Shown one piece after another: positions 49,110 through 58,900 of a stretch of 64,000 nt of DNA. Location of the stretch: assembly GCA_023663505.1 (NCBI GenBank), contig JAMPHH010000002.1, forward strand, positions 1-64,000. Reading direction: 5' to 3'. This DNA comes from Muribaculum sp. (GTDB lineage: Bacteria; Bacillota; Clostridia; Lachnospirales; Lachnospiraceae). The notes below the pieces were generated by a model that did no database searches, was not told the DNA's origin, and saw nothing but the letters and a program-made list of their open reading frames with translations. Numbering within the stretch: position 1 is the first letter of the stretch; each line of letters opens with the position of its first letter. Both the position numbers and the translations under genes were made by a program.

Positions 49110-52100
49110 ATGGTGAAATTTTCAATTATTGTGGTGGCTCTCAATCCGGGGGAGAAGCTTAAGGAAACAATAGACAGCGTGCTTTGCCAGACCTTTGAGG
49201 ACTATGAGATCGTGGTAAAGGACGGGGGCAGCAGTGACGGCTCTCTCAGGACGCTTCCCGATGATTCGCATATCAGACTGATAGAGGAGCCTGACGGGGG
49301 CATCTACGAGGCTATGAATCAGGCGGTTCGGCAGGTGCAAGGCGAATATATTTTGTTCCTGAATTGCGGGGACGTGCTTTATGACTGTGAAGTCTTGTCA
49401 CGGGCGGCTGCGTGTATTGGCAGGGAGAAAGATGACCGTCCGCTGGTGGTCTATGGAGATACCCACGGAGCCAAAAATGATGTGTTGATCTCATCGCCGC
49501 AGCGGATAGACGGATTTGCCTGTTATCGCAATATCCCCTGCCATCAGTCCTGCTTTTACGAGGCGGAGCTCTGCAAGAGGAAGCCTTATAACCCCGAATA
49601 TCGCATTCGGGCGGACTATGACCATTTCCTATGGTGCTATTATCAGGCAAAAGCCAAGCTGGTGTACATGGGCGGGACGGTGTCCTCCTATGAGGGCGGC
49701 GGTTATTCGGAGAGCAGGGAGAACCGCAGGCGCGACAAGGAGGAGCATACAAGGATTACGAAGGAGTATATGCCCGCGGGGGAGCTTTGGCGGTATCGTA
49801 TGGTCATGGCGCTTACGCTAGCGCCGGTGAGGAGCTTTTTGGCGGAGAATCGTGTGACCTCGGGGGTTTATCATTGGCTGAAGGAGTGCCTGTATGAGCA
49901 TAAACTGCGGATTTTGGCAGGGATTGTGCTATTGGCTTTGGAGCTGTATTGCTTTCTCGGGACAGGGATTTTGTTGACGCAGCAGACGAATTTCCTTACG
50001 GGAGAGGGGGCTTGGGAGCGGACGCTGTCTGAGGAGCAGCCGGAGGTTCGGCAAAAATTTGTGCCTGTGCACAAGCATTTGCAGAGCGTAAGCTTTCTGA
50101 TGTATTATCCTGAGGTCATTGATGCGGGGGAGATAACCCTGCAGATTTGTGGTTTAGATGGCAGCATTCTTTATGAGAAGACAATGGATGTGGCGAAGAC
50201 GGCAGACGGCTCATTTACGGATGTGGAGGTGAATCTTGACTTGTCCCTCTTAAGCTCCTATGAGCTGGTTTTGAGAGCACAGTCTTTTGAGGCGGGGGGG
50301 TATCCGACAGTAGGCTTGTGCAGTAAGTCATATAAACTGCCTGAGAACCGAACATTGACCCATGGGGAGAGACTGTCCGACGCCCAGCTTGTGGCAAGAT
50401 ATCATTATACGGATGCGCTGCCCGTGGCAGAGGCAATAAAATGTATTGGAATCTGCTTGCTCACCGCGTTTGGTATCATGTTTGGTCTGCCCGGAAAGCG
50501 GTCTGTGCGCCGTGTGGCGGGTGTTGTGCTTCTGATGGTAGGGACATTTGTGCTGGGGTGGCAGCTGGAGCTGTTGACCTATAACGAGCAGATGTATCTG
50601 CCCATTGCGCTCTGGTGGAATGTGGGGTTGATGTATGTGCTGGAGTTGCTGGTTTTGCTCTGTACACATTCATTGCGGGTTGCGGTGCCGCTCACGAATC
50701 TTGCGCTGACACTTCTGTATACCGTCAATTATTATGTGCTTACCTATCGGGGCATTCCGCTTCGTGTGAATGATATCAGGGCGGCGGGAACCGCCGTACA
50801 GGTGCTGGGCGGTTATGATTTTATACCGAGTAGCGGATTGGCTCTTGCGTGGGGAATCTGCCTGTTGATTATTGTGTTCGGCATACAGAGCGGTACGGGC
50901 GGAATCAAAGAAAAAACAGGTGAAAAGGCTTTTCGACCGAACGCGCATACCCTGATTTCTTATGTTGTAACGGCGGTTTTGACTGTGGGAATCACGCTGT
51001 GGGGAGGTCATTTGCTCCTCTATACGGATTTCTTGAATCAGGTGGGATTTGCAGACGAGGAGCTGAGAGGAATTGCTCAGCATCAGTTCACTTATTATAA
51101 CGGTTATCTGGTTGGGGTATGCATTGATGTGAAAAACTCCCACATGAACGCTCCGGAAGGGTATTCCGTAGAACGGGCGCAGAAGATGCTGGCGCAGTTT
51201 GGGGAGGTGCAGCAGCCGGCGGAAACGGGAGAACTTCCCCACGTGATTCTAATCATGAATGAGAGCTTTGCGGATTTGCGGGTATTGGGAGATTTGGAAC
51301 TGAGTCAGGAAAACCTATCGTTTTTTTACTCGCTGCGGGAAAATACCTTGCGGGGATATGTCAACACTTCGGTGTATGGCGGAAATACCGCCAATTCTGA
51401 GTTTGAGGTGTTCTCGGGCTGTAGCATGGCATTTTTGCCGATCAACTGCATTCCCTACCAGCAGTTTGTCCGCAGACCGATGAATTCTTTAATCAGTCAT
51501 GTGAAGCAGTACGGATATACGACGTATTCGATGCACCCGGAATCGAAAGGGAACTGGAATAGAAGTGACGTCTATGAGTATTATGGTTTTGATGAGTGTC
51601 TTTGGAAAGAGGATTTTGCGGGGGCTGAGCGCATCCACCACGGGGTGTCGGACGCTGCGACCTATAATAAGATCATAGAATTATATGAGGACAGGAAAGC
51701 AGGAGAGAAGCTGTTCTTGTTCGATTTGACTATACAAAACCATGGCGGGTATACGGAAGACGAGTCACCGTATGCAGTGACAGCGGTGGGAATGGAGGAG
51801 GAGGCTCTGGACGAATATCTGTCCCTGATTAAGATTTCTGACGAGGCATTTCAGGAGCTGGTGGAGTATTTTGCGGGGCAGGAGGAAAAGGTGGTCATCT
51901 GTATGTTTGGCGATCATCACCCTGCCATTTCTCATCTGGTGACAGAGCATCTGTATGGCAGTGCGGTCTCGCAGGAGCAGGAGCGAAATAAATACAAGAC
52001 GCCGTTTGTCATTTGGGCTAATTATGACATCGGGGAGGCAGATGATTATGATATCAGCACGAATTATCTGGGGGGACTGCTTTTAAAGACCGCAGGCATC

Positions 52101-52289
52101 CCACTCTCCCCATATCAGGCGTTTGTGGAGCATATGCGGGAAGAATATCCTGTTATTACCGTGAACGGGTATACGGACGATGAGGGCGTATGCGGGGATT
52201 GGAGCAGTGCGGGGGACGAATTTCCTGAGTATCGTATGCTGCAGTATTATTACCTGTTTGATGAAGCTGCTGTAAAATGGAGGAATTGA
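49110..52289 (+). CDS. GT2 glycosyltransferase fused to an LTA synthase-like phosphoglycerol transferase
   Basis: This 1059-residue protein has GAGGAA before the ATG. Residues 1 to about 235 are a family-2 glycosyltransferase (FSIIVVALNPGEKLKETIDSV, VKDGGSSDGS, FLNCGDVLYD, RADYDHFLWC). Residues about 265-650 contain several TM segments. Residues about 700-1010 are an LtaS/sulfatase-fold domain: LIMNESFADL, catalytic Thr in GGNTANSEFEVFSG (near 760), MHPESKGNWNR, and CMFGDHHPAI for metal binding. It would combine sugar transfer inside with glycerolphosphate transfer outside. The following two genes (an LTA synthase-like paralogue and a glycerophosphodiesterase) support a surface glycerolphosphate polymer. 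A G7 tract at 50294-50300 is at the homologous position to the G8 tract in the next gene. Confidence 0.9.
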   Translation: MVKFSIIVVALNPGEKLKETIDSVLCQTFEDYEIVVKDGGSSDGSLRTLPDDSHIRLIEEPDGGIYEAMNQAVRQVQGEYILFLNCGDVLYDCEVLSRAAACIGREKDDRPLVVYGDTHGAKNDVLISSPQRIDGFACYRNIPCHQSCFYEAELCKRKPYNPEYRIRADYDHFLWCYYQAKAKLVYMGGTVSSYEGGGYSESRENRRRDKEEHTRITKEYMPAGELWRYRMVMALTLAPVRSFLAENRVTSGVYHWLKECLYEHKLRILAGIVLLALELYCFLGTGILLTQQTNFLTGEGAWERTLSEEQPEVRQKFVPVHKHLQSVSFLMYYPEVIDAGEITLQICGLDGSILYEKTMDVAKTADGSFTDVEVNLDLSLLSSYELVLRAQSFEAGGYPTVGLCSKSYKLPENRTLTHGERLSDAQLVARYHYTDALPVAEAIKCIGICLLTAFGIMFGLPGKRSVRRVAGVVLLMVGTFVLGWQLELLTYNEQMYLPIALWWNVGLMYVLELLVLLCTHSLRVAVPLTNLALTLLYTVNYYVLTYRGIPLRVNDIRAAGTAVQVLGGYDFIPSSGLALAWGICLLIIVFGIQSGTGGIKEKTGEKAFRPNAHTLISYVVTAVLTVGITLWGGHLLLYTDFLNQVGFADEELRGIAQHQFTYYNGYLVGVCIDVKNSHMNAPEGYSVERAQKMLAQFGEVQQPAETGELPHVILIMNESFADLRVLGDLELSQENLSFFYSLRENTLRGYVNTSVYGGNTANSEFEVFSGCSMAFLPINCIPYQQFVRRPMNSLISHVKQYGYTTYSMHPESKGNWNRSDVYEYYGFDECLWKEDFAGAERIHHGVSDAATYNKIIELYEDRKAGEKLFLFDLTIQNHGGYTEDESPYAVTAVGMEEEALDEYLSLIKISDEAFQELVEYFAGQEEKVVICMFGDHHPAISHLVTEHLYGSAVSQEQERNKYKTPFVIWANYDIGEADDYDISTNYLGGLLLKTAGIPLSPYQAFVEHMREEYPVITVNGYTDDEGVCGDWSSAGDEFPEYRMLQYYYLFDEAAVKWRN

Positions 52290-52292
52290 CAA

Positions 52293-54801
52293 ATGAGTAA
52301 CAGAAAGATGGCTAGGGCATATGAGATTGTCCGCCGTGGGTATGAAGTGTTTGTTTTGGGAGTCTGCGGTTGGCTGAAGGAATGCTGGTATCATCATAGG
52401 ATTCGTATTTGTGTCGGAGTGGTTCTGTTTGTGTTGGAGCTGTATGCGTTTCTGGGGACGGGGATTATGTTGGAGGATCAGGTTAATTATCTCACTGGGG
52501 AGGGTTCATGGGGAGAACAACCAACTGCCGAAAGCCCGGAATTTTGTCAAAAATTCGTCCCACAGCACCGCCATTTACATATGATCAGTTTTCTGATGTA
52601 CTCAAATGAGAAGGAGGCGGAGGGGACGGTGGATGTGCGGATCTCTGATGGACAGGGGCAGGTAGCCTATGAGAAAACACTTGCTTTTTCCGAGCTGTCG
52701 GACGGATCCTTCACGAATGTGAAGGTGAATCTGGAAGTGACCGCCCACAAATCCTATTATCTTACCCTGATTGTGAACGCTTCCGAGGCGGGGGGGGTAT
52801 CCGGCGGTAGGCGTATGTGACAAGACCTACAAGCTGCCTGAGAACCGAACGTTGATCCACGGGGAGGAGCTACAGGGCACCCAGTTGGTGGCACGATATG
52901 CATATCAGGATGCTCTTGCGACCTCCAAGGTTGTAAATGTGCTGCTTTTGTGTTTCTTGACTGCATTTGGAGTGATGTTCGGGTTGCCGCAGAATCGGTA
53001 TGTACGCAGAGCTGTAGGAATTCTCTTACTTGTCGCGACTCCCTATGTATTGGGAAGCAGGCTGGAGTTTCTGACACACAGGGAGACGCTCTATTTGCCT
53101 ATTGCCCTTTGGTGGAATGTGGGGCTGATGTATGCGATGGAGATCGTGGTTTTATTGCTGACTCATTCACCCGGAATTACGGTTTCGTTTACTCATATTG
53201 CGCTGACACTTTTGTATTCTGCAAATTATTATGTGCTTCAATTTCGGGGAACGCCGCTTCGAATGAATGATTTTACGGCTATTGGGACGGCGGCAAAGGT
53301 GGCCGGAGAGTATAGCTTTGTACCCAGTGGACATTTGGCCATGGCTTGGGGGCTGCTTTTCCTGTTCGTGGTCTATGCGGTTCAAACCGGTTCGGTGCAG
53401 ACAAAGAAAACTTTTGTGAGAACAGCGAATTTTGGAACAGAAGTAAAAGCTAAAACTAAAACGAAGAAATTGATCTCTTATATGGTGACGACTGTCCTTG
53501 CCATTGCGCTCACTGTGTGCGGGGGACATCAACTGCTCCATACTGATATGCTGAACCGTGCAGGTTTTGAGGACGAGGATTTTCGAGGATTTTGGCAGGA
53601 TATGCTTTATTACATAGACGGGTATCTGGTGGCCACCTGCCTTGAGATGAAAAATTCCCACATTACACCGCCTGATGATTATTCTGTCGAGAGGGTGGAG
53701 ACCCTGCTGTCCGATGTAGGGAGCGGGCAGGAACTGTCCGATGCGGAGCGGGAGTCGCTTCCTCATGTGATATTAGTGATGAACGAGAGCTATTCCGATC
53801 TGCGGATTCTGGGGAATTTGGAGTTGAATCAGGAGAACATGGATTTTTTTTACTCCCTGAAAGAAAATACAGTGCGCGGCTTCGTGAACGCATCAGTCTT
53901 TGCCAGCGGAACAGCCAACACGGAGTTTGAGGTTCTCACGGGATGTAGCACGGCATTTCTCCCGGTGAATTATTATCCGTATCAGCAAGGAATCCGCAAG
54001 CCTCTGAACTCCTTGGTCAGTCAAATGAAAAAGTACGGATATACGGCTTATTCCATGCATCCCGAGGCTGCCACGAACTGGAACAGGGATAAAGTGTATC
54101 GTTATTATGGATTTGACGAGAGCTTTTGGCGGGAAGATTTTGAGGGGGCGGAGAGGATTCACAGCGGAGTGTCTGACGAGGAGACCTACAAGAAGGTCAT
54201 CGAACTGTATGAAGGACGAGACTCAGGGGAGAGACTGTTTGTGTTCGACCTGACCATGCAGAATCATGGGGGATATTTTGTGGACGAGTCGCCCTACGCA
54301 GTGACGGCTGTCAATATGGACGAGGATCAGGTAAACGAATATCTGTCACTGATCAAGATTTCCGACGAGGCCTTTGCAAAGTTGATCGGATATTTTGAGA
54401 AGCAGGAGGAAAAGGTGATTATTTGTATGTTTGGAGATCACCAGCCCTATGTCTCGGATTCCATTGTTGGCGACGGAGCTGAGGGGGATGTGAAGCAGAA
54501 GCTGAACAAATATAGAACGCCTTTTGTTATTTGGGCGAATTATGATATTGAGGAGGCAGATGGATACGATATCAGCATGAATTATCTTGGCGGTCTGTTG
54601 CTTCGGACGGCGGGGGTTCCACTGACTCCCTATTTCGCTTATTTGGAGCAGCTGCGAGAAGATTATCCCGTGATCACCTTCAACGGCTATCTGGACTACG
54701 AGGGGAATTACAGCAACTGGTCGGGCGGGGAATTTCCGGAATATAGAATGATTCAATATAATTATCTGTTTGACAGTAACACTGTGGAATGGGGGTATTG
54801 A
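52293..54801 (+). pseudogene. LTA synthase-like phosphoglycerol transferase split by one extra G (possible phase-variable gene)
   Basis: Two abutting frames, 52293-52820 and the frame continuing to 54801, together match residues about 245-1059 of the preceding protein. The break is at a run of eight G (52790-52797). The paralogue has seven G at the same place, reading EAGGYPTVG. With seven G here the frame would read through as EAGGYPAVG and give about 835 residues: TM region, then the LtaS-fold domain with LVMNESYSDL, catalytic Thr in GTANTEFEVL and CMFGDHQPY. The first frame starts with GGAGG and ATG; the second has no start of its own. As written, only a 175-residue protein is made. Causes may be slipped-strand phase variation, a recent mutation, or a sequencing error in a homopolymer. 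Confidence 0.85.
52790..52797 (+). repeat. G8 homopolymer at the frameshift
   Basis: Eight consecutive G at the point where two homologous frames meet. Seven-G runs occur at 50294-50300 (paralogue), 54964-54970 (next gene) and 45856-45862, all in frame. Confidence 0.95.
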
Positions 54802-54802
54802 C

Positions 54803-55723
54803 ATGGGAGAGCCGAGAGACATAGGATTAATGAGAGAATCTGTTGCAGGTATTGCGTGGCGATCTAAATTCTTTAAGCTGTGCAGCTTGGGTTTGGGCTT
54901 ATTGATATTAGCGCTTGTGACGGTGGGATTTGCGGTTGAGAGACCGGAAACTGATAGCGGCTCGGGGGGGTGGCGCGGCGATGCGCTGATCGCCCATGCG
55001 GGCGGCGGAATCGACGGGCAGGAGTATACCAACAGCAAGGAGGCGTTTGAGCAAAGCTATGCCAAGGGAATGAGAAGTATTGAGCTGGATTTCAGGTTGA
55101 CCTCAGACGAAAAGTTGGTATGTTGCCACACTTGGAAGGAACAGCTTTGCAGCGATTACGAGGCAGGACATATTTACTCGGAGGAGGAATTTTTGAATAT
55201 ACATATTTATGACCGCTATACACCTATGTCTTTGGAGACGGTTCTGGAGCTTATGAAGAAGTATGATGACGTGTGGATTGTGACGGACACCAAATCCTTG
55301 GAGGACGGGCAGGTGCAGAAGGAATTTGAGATTTTGTTAGAGACGGCGGAGGCTGCGGATTCCATGGAGGTGTTGAATCGGTTCGTGGTGCAGCTCTATA
55401 CCCATGAGATGTATGATATGGTGGAGGAGGTGTATTCTTTTCCGACATATATTTTGACGCTATACAGAATCGGCGGAATCAAAGGGGAGACATTTGAGGA
55501 GCATTGTAGCTTCCTGCGGGAAAAGGGAATTGAGTACATTACAATGCGGTATGACTGGGTATCTCAGGAAGCGGTGGCGGTCGCGGGTGAATATGGAGTT
55601 TCGGTTTATGCGCATACGGTAAATGACATAGAGGAGATGGAAGAGCTGCGCGAGATGGGTGTCAAGGGGATTTATACGGACGAAATTTATCCTGAAAGGC
55701 TGAATCAACAGAAAGATATCTGA
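54803..55723 (+). CDS. Membrane-anchored glycerophosphodiester phosphodiesterase
   Basis: About 306 residues from ATG 54803, two bases after the preceding stop; GGGGG lies about 8 nt upstream. One TM segment (about 25-47) is followed by a GDPD TIM-barrel: LIAHAGGGIDG (catalytic His), SIELDFRLTSDEKLVCCHTW (metal Glu/Asp and second His), YDDVWIVTDTK and VYAHTVNDIEEM. It hydrolyses glycerophosphodiesters, here probably outside the membrane. Next to two LTA synthase-like genes it may recycle or trim glycerolphosphate polymer or lipid headgroups. The GDPD domain is preceded by a G7 tract. Confidence 0.88.
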   Translation: MGEPRDIGLMRESVAGIAWRSKFFKLCSLGLGLLILALVTVGFAVERPETDSGSGGWRGDALIAHAGGGIDGQEYTNSKEAFEQSYAKGMRSIELDFRLTSDEKLVCCHTWKEQLCSDYEAGHIYSEEEFLNIHIYDRYTPMSLETVLELMKKYDDVWIVTDTKSLEDGQVQKEFEILLETAEAADSMEVLNRFVVQLYTHEMYDMVEEVYSFPTYILTLYRIGGIKGETFEEHCSFLREKGIEYITMRYDWVSQEAVAVAGEYGVSVYAHTVNDIEEMEELREMGVKGIYTDEIYPERLNQQKDI

Positions 55724-55781
55724 AAAAGGAGCGCGAAAGCAACAATTGTCAAATTATCTGACAATTCCATGAAAAAAGTAG

Positions 55782-55810
55782 TTTACAAACAGGAAAAAAG
55801 GTAGTATAGT
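55782..55810 (+). promoter_or_regulatory. Promoter of gltB
   Basis: TTTACA (55782-55787) and TATAGT (55805-55810) are spaced 17 bp. A small inverted repeat AATTGTC/GACAATT lies just upstream at 55744-55765 and could terminate the previous transcript. Confidence 0.6.
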
Positions 55811-55816
55811 AGTTTC

Positions 55817-55860
55817 AAGGTCGCAAAGAGGCGGGTAAGAGTTTCTCTGCGACCTTTTTT
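55817..55860 (+). terminator. Leader terminator/attenuator of gltB
   Basis: AAGGTCGCA (55817-55825) pairs with TGCGACCTT (55848-55856), plus GAG/CTC inside, then TTTTTT. The stem begins at about +1 of the predicted transcript and about 100 nt before the gltB start. Downstream, ACATATG/CATATGT and GCAGC/GCTGC (55867-55923) could form further leader structure. Confidence 0.65.
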
Positions 55861-55958
55861 GCGCGAGCAGCTAGGAACATATGAGCCGTGCTTGCGCGAG
55901 CGCATATGTGACGAATGCCGCTGCACTGAATGCGGAGGACGAGGAAAGGAGAACCAAG

Positions 55959-58900
55959 ATGTTTGACGTGAAAAAGGATGTGGCGCAGGCGCCCCTCTAC
56001 CGGGAGGAATTTGAGCATGATAACTGTGGTATCGGGGCATGTGTCAACATTAACGGGAAAAAGACGAGGGGCACAGTGGAGAACGCTCTGAAAATAGTCG
56101 AGAATCTGGAGCATAGGGCGGGTAAGGACGCGGAGGGCAAGACCGGTGACGGCGTGGGCATTCTCACCCAGATCCCGCATAAATTCTTTGCCAGAGTGAC
56201 GAAGGCTTTGGGCATTGAGCTTGGCGGGGAGAGAGAGTACGGCGTGGGTATGTTTTTCTTCCCTCAGGAGGAGCTTCGCCGCAATCAGGCGAAGAAGATG
56301 TTTGAGATCATCGTGGAGAAGGAGGGAATGGAGTTCCTTGGCTGGCGCGAGGTGCCCACCTTCCCCAATGTGTTGGGACACAAGGCGGTGGAGTGTATGC
56401 CTTATATCATGCAGGGCTTTGTGAGGAAGCCGGAGGATGTGGAGAAGGGGCTGGCATTTGACCGCAGGCTGTATACGGCAAGACGCGTGTTCGAGCAGTC
56501 CACGGACGATACCTATGTGGTTTCCTTTTCCAGCAGGACGATCGTATATAAAGGAATGTTCCTTGTGGGTCAGCTTCGGACCTTTTTTGCGGATCTGCAG
56601 AGTCCGGATTTCGAGTCCGCCATCGCCATGGTGCATTCCCGTTTCTCCACGAACACGAATCCCAGCTGGGAGCGGGCGCATCCCAATCGCCTGATGGTAC
56701 ATAACGGCGAGATCAATACCATCCGCGGCAATGCCGATAAGATGCTTGCCCGCGAGGAGAATATGGAATCCGAGTATCTGAAGGGTCAGCTTCACAAGGT
56801 GCTGCCTGCGATCTCCAAGACGGGCTCAGATTCCGCCATGCTGGATAATACCTTGGAATTCTTAGTGATGAGCGGAATGGATCTGCCGTTGGCGGTGATG
56901 ATAGCCATTCCGGAGCCTTGGGCGAACAATAAGGCGATGTCCCAGACAAAGAGGGATTTCTACCAATATTATGCGACCATGATGGAGCCATGGGACGGTC
57001 CTGCGTCAATCCTTTTCTCTGACGGGGATATCATGGGGGCGGTGCTTGACAGGAACGGTCTGCGCCCGTCCAGATATATGATCACGGAGGACGATACCCT
57101 GATCCTCTCCTCCGAGGTGGGAGTGTTGGATATTGACCCCGCCAAGGTGAAGTTAAAGGAGAGACTGCGCCCCGGCAAGATGCTGTTGGTGGATCTGGTG
57201 CAGGGGAAGGTCATCGATGACGAGGAGCTGAAGGAGCGGTATGCCTCCAGACAGCCCTACGGCGAGTGGCTCGACAATAAGCTTGTGGAGCTTAAGAATC
57301 TGCACATTCCCAACCAACGCGTGCCGGAGTACACGGCAGAGGAGCGTCAGCGGATGCAAAAGGCGTTCGGCTATACCTATGACGAGCTCAAGACCAGTAT
57401 CCTCCCCATGGCGAAGAATGGCGGGGAGGCGATCGCCGCGATGGGTGTGGACACGCCGATTCCCGTGCTGTCCAAGACGTATCACCCGTTATTTAATTAT
57501 TTCAAGCAGTTGTTCGCACAGGTGACTAATCCGCCCATTGACGCGATCCGTGAGGAGATCGTGACATCCACCACGGTCTATATCGGACCGGAGGGGAATC
57601 TGTTGGAGGAGAAGCCGGAGAACTGTAATGTGCTTAAGGTGAATAATCCCATTCTCACCAACACAGATCTGTTGAAGATCAAGACCATGCAGGTGGAGGG
57701 CTTCAAGGTGGAGGTGGTGCCCATCACCTATTATAAGAATACAAGTCTGGAGCGCGCGATCGATCGCCTGTTTGTTGAGGTGGACAGGGCTTATCGGGAC
57801 GGCGTGAATATCCTTATCCTCTCGGACAGGGGGGTGGACGAGAATCATGTGGCGATTCCTTCCCTGTTGGCGGTGTCTGCGTTGAACCAGTATCTGGTGC
57901 GCACCAAGAAGCGTACCAGAGTGGCGCTGATCGTGGAGACCGGAGAGCCCAGGGAGGTGCATCATTTTGCGACGCTTCTGGGCTATGGAGCCTGTGCGAT
58001 CAATCCCTATCTGGCGCAGGAGTCCATACGGGAGCTGATCGAGAACCATATGCTTGATAAAGATTACTATGCGGCGGTCAATGACTATAACAACGCGGTA
58101 CTTCACGGAATCGTGAAGATCGCTTCCAAGATGGGGATCAGCACGATACAGTCCTATCAGGGCTCACAGATATTCGAGGCGATCGGCATCGACGCGGAGG
58201 TGATCAATAGGTATTTTTGCAACACGGTCTGCCGCGTAGGCGGGATGAGCCTGAAGGATATCGAGAATCAGGTGGACGGCCTGCATTCTCAGGCATTTGA
58301 CCCCTTGGGGCTGCAAAATGACCTGACCTTGGACAGTCCCGGACATCATAAAATGAGAAGCGGCGCGGACGAGCATCTCTACAACCCCGCCACGATCCAC
58401 ATGCTGCAGGAGTCCACCAGACGTGGCGACTATAATATGTTTAAGCAGTACACCGCCATGGTGAATGACGAGACGTCTATCCGGAATCTGCGGGGACTGA
58501 TGGATTTTAATTTCCCCAAGAAGGGAATCGACATCAATCAGGTGGAGCCCGTGGAGTCTATCGTGACAAGGTTTAAGACAGGGGCCATGTCCTATGGCTC
58601 CATATCAAAGGAAGCCCATGAGACCATGGCGATCGCCATGAACCGTCTGCACGGCAAGTCCAATTCCGGCGAGGGCGGCGAGGATCTGGACAGACTGACC
58701 GTCGGGGCTGACGGATCAAACCGCTGCTCCGCCATCAAGCAGGTGGCAAGCGGGAGGTTTGGCGTGACCAGCAGATACCTTGTCAGCGCACAGGAGATAC
58801 AGATCAAGATGGCGCAGGGCGCAAAGCCCGGCGAGGGCGGACATCTCCCCGGAGGGAAGGTGTACCCTTGGATCGCCAAGACCAGACATTCCACCCCCGG

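Noticed and set aside
52852..54801. Second half of the LTA synthase-like gene as an independent gene starting with TTG 52852
   Set aside because: No ribosome site precedes it, homology to the paralogue continues upstream into the other frame, and the junction is a G8 run.
55881..55958. Longer N-terminus for GltB
   Set aside because: The start lies in a structured leader without a ribosome site; ATG 55959 has AAAGGAG at good spacing and suits GltB processing near the Cys.
55251..56795. Long minus-strand frames opposite the glycerophosphodiesterase and gltB
   Set aside because: They are antisense frames of well-supported genes, with no ribosome sites or recognisable domains.
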